DNA of 64,000 nt from Pseudomonas fluorescens (lineage in GTDB: Bacteria; Pseudomonadota; Gammaproteobacteria; Pseudomonadales; Pseudomonadaceae): NCBI RefSeq assembly GCF_002837185.1, contig NZ_KZ477985.1, positions 186,001 through 250,000 on the forward strand. The letters run 5' to 3'. Within the stretch, counting starts at the first letter, position 1. Every line of letters starts with the position of its first letter. Shown here in pieces: positions 56,484 through 64,000 of the stretch. Both the position numbers and the translations under genes were made by a program. The notes beneath the pieces were generated by a model. The model worked only from the letters and a program-made list of their open reading frames with translations, was not told where the DNA came from and searched no databases.

Positions 56484-59213
56484 ATGAATGATCTGTCCCG
56501 AATCCAGGGGCCTGCCGGCGCGGTGATTCCGAGCCTGGAAGGCCGTTTCTACAGGCCGCCGCTGCCTGACGGCTACGTGCTGCGCCCACGCCTGTGCGAG
56601 CGCCTGGGCGCCGGCCTGGAAGGGCGACTGTTGCTGGTCAGCGCGCCGGCGGGATTCGGCAAGAGTTCCCTGGCGGTCGAGTTCTGTCAGAGCCTGCCGG
56701 CCCACTGGCAAAACCTGTGGCTGGGCCTGAGCCCACGGGACAACGATCCTGGCCGTTTTCTCGAGCGCCTGCTCGAAGGCTTGCGCGAGTATTTCCCGCA
56801 CCTCGGTGCCCAGTCCCTGGGCCTGCTGAAAATGCGTCAGCGTCACCAACCCTTCGCCTTTGAAGAATGGCTCGATGGCCTGCTCGATGAGCTGACGGTG
56901 CACTTATCCGTCCAGGCACCACTGTTGCTCGTACTCGATGACTACCACTTGGCCCAGGGCCCGGTGCTGGACCGTTGCCTGCAGTTTTTCCTCAATCATT
57001 TGCCCGATGGCCTGGTGATGCTGGTCACCAGCCGCCAGCGTCCGGACTGGCATCTGGCACGCCTGCGCCTGTCGCGGCACCTGCTGGAATTGCATGAGCA
57101 CGACCTGCGCCTGACCCATGACGAATCCCTGGCCGTGCTGCACCGGCACAGCAGTTCGCTGCGCGGTGAGGCCCTGGAGAACCTGATACGTCGCAGTGAG
57201 GGGTGGGTCGCCGGCCTGCGCTTCTGGTTGCTGGCAGCCTCCGAAGCCGGCAGCGACGGTGCCTTGCCCCAAGGCCTGAACGGCGGCGAAGGACTGATTC
57301 GCGATTATTTGCTGGAAGAAGTGATCGACTGCCTGCCTGCACACGTCCAGGCGTTTCTGTACGACACCGCGCCCCAGGAGCGCTTTTGCAGCGAGCTGTG
57401 CGACGCGGTCCGTGAGGCCCACGACAGCCCGGAAATCCTGCGCTACCTGCAGGCCCATCAGGTATTTCTGGTGCCGTTGGATGAACACGGTCGCTGGTAC
57501 CGTTATCACCATTTGTTTTCCGACCTGCTGCGCGCGCGCCGCGAGAAGAGCGCCACGTTACCCCTGGCCAGTCTGCACCTGCGCGCCTGTCGCTGGTTCA
57601 ACGCCCAGGGCTTGATCGATGAGGCGGTGGAGCAGGCGCTGCGGGCCGGTCACCTGGATGTGGCAGCGAACCTGGTGCAGAACCTGTCAGAGGAGCAGCT
57701 GCTGGCGGAACAGAATGTCGGCATGTTGCTGCGCTGGAAAATGGACTTGCCCGACAGCCTGTTGATCAGCACACCGCGCTTGATCGTGCTCTACAGCTGG
57801 GCGCTGGGGCTGGCGTGCCAGTTGGACGCGGCGCAGGAATTATCCAGCTACCTCAGTCGCTTCCTGCCGGCGCCGTCGGCCACCGCGCAGAAATCCATGC
57901 TGGCCCAATGGCTGGCACTGAGCGGGATCATCGCCCGTGGGCGAGGGGACCGCGAATTGACCCAGCGCTATTGCAGCGAGGCCCTGGAAAGCCTGCCGCA
58001 TAAGCGTTATGGCCAGCGCCTGATGTGCCTGTCGACCTTGTCTAACCTGGCGATTGTCGATGCCGATCTGTGGCGCGCCCGTGGCCTGAATCGCGAGTCC
58101 CTGGAGTTGGCGCAGCGTGTCGGTAATCCGCTGTTCGAAGCCCTGGCCCATTACGACCGGGCCCGGGTGCTGCAGGCGCGGGGTGAGGTCCTGCGTGCCC
58201 TGGACGAAGTGCGCCAGGGCCTGCAGCGCCTGCACGGGCTGGCGGCTCAGCGGCTGTATGCCGTGCGTGCGCGATTGTCGCTCTATGAAGGCTACCTGTT
58301 GCTGTTGCGTTACCAGTCCGAAGCCGGCCTTGCGCGGTTGCGGGCCGGCCTGACTGAGGCGCGCGCCTGCCGGGATATCAGCGTGCTGATCGGGCATTGT
58401 GTGATCGCCAGCTTCGAAGGCCGGCGTGGCGATTTTTCCACTGCCTTTGCCGAGCTGGCCGAGGCTGAACGCTTGATGCATATCTGGGACGTGCCGCCGA
58501 TCTACTACCTGGCGATGATCACCCTGATCAAATGCGAGCTGTGGCTGGCCCAGGGCCGTACCGACCTGGCCGAGGCCTGGCTGGCCCGGCTGGGACAGAC
58601 CTACACCGGTGAGCAGGCTGCCGCCGCACCGGAGTTTCACCCGCACTTGCCGCAACATGTGGAGCTGCAACAGGCCGCGCTGGATGTCATTCGCCATCAG
58701 CCCGACAAGGCGCTGCAACGGCTTGAGGACCTGGCGCAACAGGCGCTCGATAGCGGGCGCCAGATGATTGCCCTGATCGCCCTGGCCCAGCAGGCGCAGG
58801 TGCTGCTGGCGTGTGGTCAGGAAGCCAAGGCCGGGCCGGTGCTGGCCCGCGCCCTTGAAGCCGGCGCGGGGGGCGCACTGCAACCGTTCCAGCGGTTGCT
58901 GGAGCAATACCCGCAGTGGATGCGCGAGCAGTTGGGCAAGCATCCGCACGTTCCGCTGAATCAGGCCTTGCTGACGCTGCTACCGGCCGTCACCTGTGTC
59001 GAGAGCGCGCCTCATCATGAGACCCTGAGCACACGGGAACTGGCGGTACTGCAACTGATCGCCCAGGGCTGTTCAAACCAGGAGATCAGCAACCAGTTGT
59101 TCATTTCCCTGCACACCGTGAAAACCCACGCCAGCCATATCAACAGCAAACTCGGCGTGGAGCGCCGTACTCAGGCGGTGGCGCGGGCCAAGTCGATGGG
59201 GCTGCTGGGCTGA
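56484..59213 (+). CDS. MalT-like LuxR family transcriptional regulator
   Basis: A 909-residue STAND-ATPase regulator. N-terminal P-loop LLLVSAPAGFGKSSLAVEF (about 50-68) and Walker B-like LLLVLDDYHLAQG (about 149-161); helical TPR-like middle region (about 330-820); C-terminal LuxR-type helix-turn-helix LSTRELAVLQLIAQGCSNQEISNQLFISLHTVKTH (about 848-882). Such proteins are activated by a small inducer plus ATP and drive nearby promoters. It follows the DUF1302-DUF1329 genes by 251 bases with a REPIN between, and most likely activates them and the ligase. ATG at 56484 lacks a strong Shine-Dalgarno, so the exact start is uncertain. Confidence 0.92.
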   Translation: MNDLSRIQGPAGAVIPSLEGRFYRPPLPDGYVLRPRLCERLGAGLEGRLLLVSAPAGFGKSSLAVEFCQSLPAHWQNLWLGLSPRDNDPGRFLERLLEGLREYFPHLGAQSLGLLKMRQRHQPFAFEEWLDGLLDELTVHLSVQAPLLLVLDDYHLAQGPVLDRCLQFFLNHLPDGLVMLVTSRQRPDWHLARLRLSRHLLELHEHDLRLTHDESLAVLHRHSSSLRGEALENLIRRSEGWVAGLRFWLLAASEAGSDGALPQGLNGGEGLIRDYLLEEVIDCLPAHVQAFLYDTAPQERFCSELCDAVREAHDSPEILRYLQAHQVFLVPLDEHGRWYRYHHLFSDLLRARREKSATLPLASLHLRACRWFNAQGLIDEAVEQALRAGHLDVAANLVQNLSEEQLLAEQNVGMLLRWKMDLPDSLLISTPRLIVLYSWALGLACQLDAAQELSSYLSRFLPAPSATAQKSMLAQWLALSGIIARGRGDRELTQRYCSEALESLPHKRYGQRLMCLSTLSNLAIVDADLWRARGLNRESLELAQRVGNPLFEALAHYDRARVLQARGEVLRALDEVRQGLQRLHGLAAQRLYAVRARLSLYEGYLLLLRYQSEAGLARLRAGLTEARACRDISVLIGHCVIASFEGRRGDFSTAFAELAEAERLMHIWDVPPIYYLAMITLIKCELWLAQGRTDLAEAWLARLGQTYTGEQAAAAPEFHPHLPQHVELQQAALDVIRHQPDKALQRLEDLAQQALDSGRQMIALIALAQQAQVLLACGQEAKAGPVLARALEAGAGGALQPFQRLLEQYPQWMREQLGKHPHVPLNQALLTLLPAVTCVESAPHHETLSTRELAVLQLIAQGCSNQEISNQLFISLHTVKTHASHINSKLGVERRTQAVARAKSMGLLG

Positions 59214-59222
59214 TTGAACCGC

Positions 59223-59783
59223 TCATTGCGCGCGCGGGCACTGCGTCAGGGACGAGCCTGCGGCGCTGTTGATCAGCGCGGCGAAGCGCTTGAGGTTGTT
59301 CTGGTGCGCCACTACCACGTCATCGATGCTCGGGCCGGCGGGTGACTGTAAGGTCGAGCGGCAGGTCAGCCCAGGGCGATCACCACCGCCGACCGGCCTG
59401 AGGCGCCAACGCACGTCGAGCAGCGCGTAGTGCCCAGGCACCGAGTCAAAGCGCTGCACCTCGACACGCAACGACACGGCTTGTCGGGCATCGCTGCTGG
59501 CCAACTGGTCCACCAGCGCACTCCTCAGCTCATCGGCGAGGCTCGCCGCCCACCACTGGGTTTCCAGAATCGCCAGGCCGCTGTCGCCCTCGCGGATCAC
59601 GATCTGCGCACGGTCGACCTGAGGCGGCACACTGATGCTTTCAATGCGTATTCCACCGGCATCCGCGCGCGTGGCGTTACTCCCGTGCGCCGGGGTCAGG
59701 GTGTGGAATGCAATCGGCTCGCTGCGGCACGCCGCGAGCAGCAAGAGGGCGGTCACCCAGGTGATTTTCAACGGCAACGTCAT
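59223..59783 (-). CDS. pqiC: PqiC-like ABC-transport auxiliary lipoprotein
   Basis: Predicted outer-membrane lipoprotein partner of the PqiB tunnel. The 186 residues have a signal peptide with lipobox LLAAC (Cys19: MTLPLKITWVTALLLLAAC). Body similar to PqiC/ABC-type auxiliary lipoproteins (YhdB-like): IRIESISVPPQVDRAQIVIREGDSGLAILETQWWAASLADELRSALVDQL. It ends the pqiA-pqiA-pqiB-pqiC operon, overlapping none but 14 bases after pqiB. Start 59783 is preferred over one 18 bases earlier. Confidence 0.9.
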   Translation of the reverse strand: MTLPLKITWVTALLLLAACRSEPIAFHTLTPAHGSNATRADAGGIRIESISVPPQVDRAQIVIREGDSGLAILETQWWAASLADELRSALVDQLASSDARQAVSLRVEVQRFDSVPGHYALLDVRWRLRPVGGGDRPGLTCRSTLQSPAGPSIDDVVVAHQNNLKRFAALINSAAGSSLTQCPRAQ

Positions 59784-59797
59784 GGCGGCTCCAATAG

Positions 59798-61447
59798 TCA
59801 TTTGCGGGGTGGCCCTTGCAGGTCGAGGGGCGCGGCGTTATCGGCGCGACCGCGAATCAGCGATTCCGGATGTCGGCCCAGGTAATCCGAAAGCTCGCGC
59901 AAGGAGCGCGACATGCGCGCCAGTTCATCCAGGGTCTGGGTCAGTTGCTCGCGCTGCGGCGAGTCTTCGGCCAGGGTGGAACTGGCCGATTGCAGGGTCT
60001 TGCTCACGTCGCCCAGGGTGGTCTGCACGCCGGGCAGGGTCTTGGCGTTGAATTGGGCCAGGCCCTTGCGCAGCTCGACCAGGCTGGCGTCGAGGTTGCC
60101 GGCAATGCGCTCGACAGGCAGTTGGCTGAGCTTGTTGACGATGCCTTCGAATTTCTCCTGCAACTGTTCCAGGTTGCCGGGAATGGTGGGGATGCCGACC
60201 GGGCGCTGGTTCGGGTCAAACGCGACTTTCTCGGCCTTGGGGTAGAAGTCCAGGGCAATGTACAGCTGGCCGGTCAGCAGGTTGCCGCTGCGGGCCTGGG
60301 CGCGCAGGCCGTTTTCGATGAAACTGCCGATCAGGCGCACGCCGGCGGCCTCATCGTCAGGGTTGTTGTTCATCGCCTTGAGCAACTTGGTGTGCGCCTG
60401 GCCGAGCAGTTGCGGGTAGATCACGATGCCGACATTGACCGGGAAACTGCGTTTGCGGGCGTCGAAATCCAGATTGATCGAGACCACCTTGCCGAACTCG
60501 ACCCCGAGGAACTCCACCGGCGCGCCGACCTTCAGTCCACGCAGGGCCTGATCAAAGCGCAGCACCATGTATTGCCCCCGGCCATTGGGTGGGGCGAGGG
60601 CGCTTTGCTGGTCTTCGAACAGTTCGAAGTTGCGGTTCTCTTCGGCCGGTTTGTCGTTGGGGCTGTAGGGCGGCGCCAAAAAGGAGATCCCGCCCATCAA
60701 CATCGACGACACCGATTCGGTCTTCATCTCGAAGCCATTGGCACCGACGCTGAGGTCGACACCGCTGGCATTCCAGAAGCGTGTGTTTTCGGTGACGTAC
60801 GCGTCATTGGGTGCATGCACGAACACTTCGATATTCACGCCCTTGCCCTCGCTGTCCAATGCGTAGGCAACGACCTGGCCGACCGGAATCTTGCGGTAAT
60901 ACACCGGCGAGCCGATATCCAGCGACCCCAGGCCCTGGGTATGCAGGGTGAAGCGTTTGCCAGGCTCGCCGTAGGTGATGGGCGGCGGGTTTTCCAGGCC
61001 CTTGAACTGTTTGGCACGGGTATCGGACTGGCCAATATCGGCACCGATATAGTCGCCGGACAGCAAGGTATCAATGCCGGACACGCCGCCGGCGCCGATG
61101 CGCGGCCGCACCACCCAGAACTTGGAGTCTTCACGGGTGAAGCTTTCGGCCTGCTTGGTCAATTCGACAGTGGCGTTGACGCTTTTCTGGTCATCGCTCA
61201 AGGCGACACCGGTCACTTGGCCGATGACCACGTTGCGGTATTTCACCTCGGTCTTGTTGGCGATCAGCCCACTGCCGGTCTTGAAGTTGAGGGTGATGGC
61301 CGGCCCTTCCTGAAGCATGCTGTGGACCACCAGCGAGAGACCCACCAGTACGGCGACAATCGGCACTATCCATACCAGCGAAACGCTGAAGCGACGTGTC
61401 TTGATCGCGGGTTGCCCCGCCGTGTTGTCAGCCTTGGATGAGCTCAT
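59798..61447 (-). CDS. pqiB: Paraquat-inducible MCE-domain protein PqiB
   Basis: Inner-membrane-anchored protein whose stacked MCE domains make a hydrophobic tunnel to the outer membrane for lipid transport. The 549 residues have an N-terminal helix (about 22-43, VSLVWIVPIVAVLVGLSLVV), three MCE domains (for example TGSGLIANKTEVKYRNVVIGQVTG, LGSLDIGSPVYYRKIPVGQVVAY, LRGLKVGAPVEFLGVEFGKVVSI) and a long helical C-terminus that ends with a needle-like coiled coil (LEQLQEKFEGIVNKLSQLPVERIAGNLDASL). E. coli PqiB is about the same length. Overlaps the second pqiA gene (20 bases). Confidence 0.95.
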   Translation of the reverse strand: MSSSKADNTAGQPAIKTRRFSVSLVWIVPIVAVLVGLSLVVHSMLQEGPAITLNFKTGSGLIANKTEVKYRNVVIGQVTGVALSDDQKSVNATVELTKQAESFTREDSKFWVVRPRIGAGGVSGIDTLLSGDYIGADIGQSDTRAKQFKGLENPPPITYGEPGKRFTLHTQGLGSLDIGSPVYYRKIPVGQVVAYALDSEGKGVNIEVFVHAPNDAYVTENTRFWNASGVDLSVGANGFEMKTESVSSMLMGGISFLAPPYSPNDKPAEENRNFELFEDQQSALAPPNGRGQYMVLRFDQALRGLKVGAPVEFLGVEFGKVVSINLDFDARKRSFPVNVGIVIYPQLLGQAHTKLLKAMNNNPDDEAAGVRLIGSFIENGLRAQARSGNLLTGQLYIALDFYPKAEKVAFDPNQRPVGIPTIPGNLEQLQEKFEGIVNKLSQLPVERIAGNLDASLVELRKGLAQFNAKTLPGVQTTLGDVSKTLQSASSTLAEDSPQREQLTQTLDELARMSRSLRELSDYLGRHPESLIRGRADNAAPLDLQGPPRK

Positions 61448-62072
61448 CCGAGGTCTCCTCGTTGTGTGGATGTTCCCAGATCAGCCGGGGATCGAAACTC
61501 ATGGCGGCCAACATCGTAAACACGACCACCAGACCAAAAAACAGAATGCCCAGGCGCGGCTCGATGTTGCCCAGGGCCTGAAACTTCACCAGCGCGGCTA
61601 CCAGCGCGACCACGATCACATCCAGCATCGACCAGTAGCCGATCAGCTCGATGAACCGAAACAGCTTCGAGCGCTCCTTGCGCGCCCACCGGCTTTTACG
61701 CTGCACGGTGATCAGCAGCAACCCCAGCGACACGAACTTGATGCCCGGCACGGCAATGCTGGCGATGAAAATGATCAGGGCAATGTCCCAGGCGCCATGC
61801 TGCCAGAATTCCAGCACGCCGCTCATGATGGTGCTGTCCGCCCCGGAGCCGAGCATGGTGGTTTTCATCACCGGCAATACGTTCGCCGGCACATAAAAGG
61901 CGAGCGCGGTGAGCAGGTAGGCCCAGGTGCGGGTCAGGGACTGGACCTTGCGTCGGTGCAAGGGGGCGCCGCAGCGGTCACACTCGGTGGGCTCCAAGCG
62001 CATGTCGCAAGGTTGGCCGCAGGTATGGCACAGGCACAGGTTGAGCTGGCGGGCGGTGGGGGGGGAATTCAT
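61428..62072 (-). CDS. pqiA: Paraquat-inducible protein A, second half-size gene (PqiA-like)
   Basis: Membrane partner of PqiB, 214 residues. N-terminal zinc-ribbon-like cysteines CHTCGQPCDMRLEPTECDRCGAPL then four predicted helices (about 40-190; AYLLTALAFYVPANVLPVM, GAWDIALIIFIASIAVPGIKFVSL). E. coli PqiA has two such repeats in one protein of about 417 residues; here the repeats are separate genes. Start MNSPPTARQLNLCL at 62072 overlaps the upstream gene stop (ATGA), with GGAATT upstream; a longer in-frame start in the previous gene is rejected. Confidence 0.92.
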   Translation of the reverse strand: MNSPPTARQLNLCLCHTCGQPCDMRLEPTECDRCGAPLHRRKVQSLTRTWAYLLTALAFYVPANVLPVMKTTMLGSGADSTIMSGVLEFWQHGAWDIALIIFIASIAVPGIKFVSLGLLLITVQRKSRWARKERSKLFRFIELIGYWSMLDVIVVALVAALVKFQALGNIEPRLGILFFGLVVVFTMLAAMSFDPRLIWEHPHNEETSDELIQG

Positions 62073-62659
62073 AGGGTGTCCCACAGGTCGCGCACATCGC
62101 GCCCGGCGATGCGGATCAGCAAAAGGCTGAGGACGGCCAGCGCGAACAGGCCGATGCCGGGTATCACATCGAGCATGCCGGCCAGCTTGAACACAGCCAC
62201 CATCGCGCCCAGCAGGCAGACTTCCAGCATGCTCCAGGGCCTGAGTGCTTCCAGCCAGCGCATGCACAGTTTGAAGGCCGGCGAGCGCCTGCCGGTGAGG
62301 GCGAAACTCAATACCCAGATCAGCAGCAGCAACTGGAACACCGGCGCGATAATGATGGAAATCGCCGCCACCAGTGCGATAAACGTGATCGGCCCCAGAC
62401 TCAGCGCAACCACTGAATCCCATAGCGTCGCGCTGTTCTTCAAGCCCTGCAGGCTGATGCTCATCACCGGATAGAAATTGGCGAACGCCCACAGCACCGC
62501 AGCGGTGACCGTCAACGCGAGGCGCTGCTGCACCGACAAGCCGTTATAGCGCTGCAGTACCCCGTCGCAGCGTATGCACAGGGCTTTTTGATGCCTGGCG
62601 AGCGTGACTTTCTGGTACACGCAGTCGCAGTGTTCACAGATGACCTGTTGATTCGCCAT
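62069..62659 (-). CDS. pqiA: Paraquat-inducible protein A, first half-size gene (PqiA-like)
   Basis: First PqiA half, 196 residues. Cysteine pairs CEHCDCVYQ and CIRCDGVL make a zinc-ribbon-like knuckle near residues 6-35, followed by four predicted helices (about 48-190; LALTVTAAVLWAFANFYPVMSISL, FIALVAAISIIIAPVFQLLLLIWVLSF). ATG at 62659 has GGAG 8 bases upstream; an in-frame start 39 bases further up is less likely. It heads pqiA-pqiA-pqiB-pqiC. The 3' end overlaps the next gene by four bases. Confidence 0.92.
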   Translation of the reverse strand: MANQQVICEHCDCVYQKVTLARHQKALCIRCDGVLQRYNGLSVQQRLALTVTAAVLWAFANFYPVMSISLQGLKNSATLWDSVVALSLGPITFIALVAAISIIIAPVFQLLLLIWVLSFALTGRRSPAFKLCMRWLEALRPWSMLEVCLLGAMVAVFKLAGMLDVIPGIGLFALAVLSLLLIRIAGRDVRDLWDTL

Positions 62660-62786
62660 ACATATTGCTCCAGATACGACTGACTGCGGTGTGGTCATTG
62701 CCGTGGGATTCAGTTCGGGTAGCTTAGCAGTCCGCCGGCTCGATCATCCTTTGTGCGTGCCTGATGCGGCGGGCGGACGCTGCCTC

Positions 62787-62874
62787 TGTGGGAGGGGGCT
62801 TGCTCCCGATAACGGTGTGTCAGCTATAGTTGAATCGATTGATCCACCGCGGTCGGGAGCACGCCGCTCCCACA
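62787..62874. repeat. Degenerate REPIN between pqiA and the OmpA-like gene
   Basis: Left unit TGTGGGAGGGGGCTTGCTCC, right unit GGGAGCACGCCGCTCCCACA with several mismatches; an older or variant copy. Confidence 0.88.
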
Positions 62875-63013
62875 CGTGAATGGTCCATAGCCTGGCTGAC
62901 TCCGGTTTGCGCCTCGCTCACGGAATTTTTACCGCCTGTCGTGTTCCAAACCCGGCACAGGTCCGTTGCCCACGTCCTCTGCATCACAGAATGCATAAGT
63001 AGGAGCTTCCTTC

Positions 63014-63787
63014 ATGTTCACTCCGCGTCGTCTGCTTGTTGTTGCTACCGCTGTAGCCTTGTTGTCCGGCTGCGCTTCACCTAATCCTTATGATGGCAGC
63101 CAGGGACAGGCCGGCAATGGTTCCGAGAGCGGCATGAGCAAGACCGCCAAGTACGGCGGCCTCGGCGCGCTGGCCGGAGCACTGGCCGGTGCGGCCATCG
63201 ACCATAACCACCGTGGCAAGGGTGCGCTGATTGGCGCAGTGGTTGCGGGTGCCGGCGCTGCCGGCTATGGCTACTACGCCGACCAGCAAGAGAAAAAACT
63301 GCGCGAAAGCATGGCCAACACCGGGGTTGAAGTACAGCGCCAGGGTGACCAGATCAAGTTGATCATGCCCGGCAATATCACCTTTGCCACCAACTCCGAC
63401 GCCATCTCCAGCAGCTTCTATCAGCCGCTGAACAACCTGGCCAACTCCCTCAAGCAGTTCAACCAGAACACCATCCAGATCGTTGGCTACACCGACAGCA
63501 CCGGCAGCCGCCAGTTGAACATGGACCTGTCCCAGCGCCGTGCGCAGAGCGTGGCCAATTACCTGACCTCCCAGGGTGTCAGCGCCGCCAACCTGAGCGC
63601 ACGCGGTGCCGGCCCGGATAATCCGATTGCCAGTAACGCTGACGTCAATGGCCGTGCCCAGAACCGTCGCGTAGAAGTGAACCTTGGCCCGATCCCTGGC
63701 CAGCAGTACGGTCAGCCGGGCGCCCAGCAACAGGCGCCACAACAGAACAACCAGTTCCAGGGCAACCCGTACTCGCAATACCAGTAA
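63014..63787 (+). CDS. OmpA family lipoprotein (YiaD-like)
   Basis: Predicted outer-membrane lipoprotein of 257 residues that would bind peptidoglycan. Signal peptide MFTPRRLLVVATAVALLSGC with lipobox LSGC (Cys20). A glycine-zipper-like segment (GGLGALAGALAGAAIDHN and GALIGAVVAGAGAAGYGYYAD) may insert in membrane. OmpA-like domain at about 115-230 with GYTDSTGSRQLNMDLSQRRAQSVANYL and the conserved peptidoglycan-binding residues in NGRAQNRRVEVNL. A Gln/Pro-rich tail follows. GGAG lies 9 bases before the ATG. A terminator follows. Confidence 0.93.
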   Translation: MFTPRRLLVVATAVALLSGCASPNPYDGSQGQAGNGSESGMSKTAKYGGLGALAGALAGAAIDHNHRGKGALIGAVVAGAGAAGYGYYADQQEKKLRESMANTGVEVQRQGDQIKLIMPGNITFATNSDAISSSFYQPLNNLANSLKQFNQNTIQIVGYTDSTGSRQLNMDLSQRRAQSVANYLTSQGVSAANLSARGAGPDNPIASNADVNGRAQNRRVEVNLGPIPGQQYGQPGAQQQAPQQNNQFQGNPYSQYQ

Positions 63788-63798
63788 ACTACTGCTAC

Positions 63799-63839
63799 AA
63801 AAAAGGGCGCCGTGCATTGACTGCTCGGCGCCCTTTTTT
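63799..63839 (+). terminator. Rho-independent terminator after the OmpA-like gene
   Basis: Stem AAAAAAGGGCGCCG / CGGCGCCCTTTTTT around TGCATTGACTGCT; the A-rich and T-rich ends could serve both converging genes. Confidence 0.92.
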
Positions 63840-63855
63840 GTGGCTGGCGGTTACA

Positions 63856-64000
63856 TCAGTCGATGTATTCGAACACCTTCACGATTTTCTGCACACCGGA
63901 TACGCCCTGTACCAGGTTGGCCGCGCGAGTGGCTTCAGCCTGGGTCAACAGGCCCATCATGTAGACGATGCCGTTGTCGGTGACGATCTTGATGCGCGAG
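63856..64000 (-). CDS. BON domain lipoprotein, 3' end (DolP/YraP-like)
   Basis: Only the last 48 codons are in the window: SRIKIVTDNGIVYMMGLLTQ then AEATRAANLVQGVSGVQKIV and VFEYID. This is the end of a BON domain (NGIVYLxGLLTxxEA...A...AxxVxGVxxVxKIVxxFEY), as in DolP, an outer-membrane lipoprotein needed for envelope integrity. The N-terminus with signal peptide is outside the window. Confidence 0.82.
   Translation of the reverse strand, partial: SRIKIVTDNGIVYMMGLLTQAEATRAANLVQGVSGVQKIVKVFEYID

Noticed and set aside
59816..61441. 541-codon plus-strand frame opposite pqiB
   Set aside because: Antisense shadow of an MCE protein with clear domains.

Overview
The window looks like chromosomal core genome of a Pseudomonas of the P. 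fluorescens group. The codon use is GC-rich, gene order over most of the first 35 kb follows the order I remember for Pseudomonas aeruginosa, and intergenic gaps carry the two REP/REPIN families typical of P. fluorescens-type genomes (GTGGGAGGGGGCTTGC type and GTAGGAGCGAGCTTGC type). I see no prophage, insertion sequence, CRISPR array, rRNA or tRNA.

Layout. 1-3190 (minus): gatCAB, the amidotransferase that makes Gln-tRNA(Gln)/Asn-tRNA(Asn); gatB is cut by the window edge. 3401-8336 (plus): mreBCD rod-shape genes, maf and rng. 8413-16606: a giant AsmA-like protein (YhdP family), a nitrilase-family amidohydrolase, tldD, darP (minus) and pmbA. 16718-20511: a Fur-box-preceded operon fagA-fumC-orfX-sodA-ZIP transporter, a logical iron-starvation/manganese switch. 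20549-24046 (minus): rpoN-hpf-ptsN-rapZ-ptsO, sigma-54 with the nitrogen PTS. 24231-27556 (minus): kdsD-kdsC-lptC-lptA-lptB, Kdo synthesis and LPS export. 27867-32544 (plus): mlaFEDCB (outer-membrane lipid asymmetry), ibaG, murA. 32758-35896: hisG-hisD-hisC.

From a REPIN at 35.9 kb the order changes: uraA and upp (minus), hpt, a WbuC-type cupin, a small PA4642-like protein and mqo (minus). A less dense stretch at 41-47 kb follows, with small conserved-looking proteins, a YajG-like lipoprotein, an acyltransferase, a CPXCG protein, a DUF2007 protein, a YedK/HMCES-like protein with an altered active site and an M48 lipoprotein protease. At 47.1-47.9 kb a GDT1-family manganese exporter lies under a yybP-ykoY-type manganese riboswitch, preceded by a perfect 22-bp palindrome on its putative promoter. 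Then rsmC, a 2-hydroxyacid dehydrogenase and a LysE exporter.

50.9-59.2 kb holds an acyl-CoA ligase, a DUF1302 protein, a DUF1329 protein and a 909-residue MalT-like LuxR regulator; this is the best candidate for a poorly described system, probably handling a lipophilic substrate at the envelope. 59.2-62.7 kb (minus) is a pqiA-pqiA-pqiB-pqiC operon with PqiA split in two. The window ends with an OmpA-like lipoprotein and the 3' end of a BON-domain gene (dolP-like).

Most notable observations: mreC appears to start at ATT, overlapped by the stop of a 13-codon ORF and preceded by a hairpin; a REPIN supplies the last 18 codons of mqo; the dual-looking Mn control of the GDT1 gene; and the altered YedK-like active site. 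Protein identities rest on recognised motifs and remembered family features, not on database searches.
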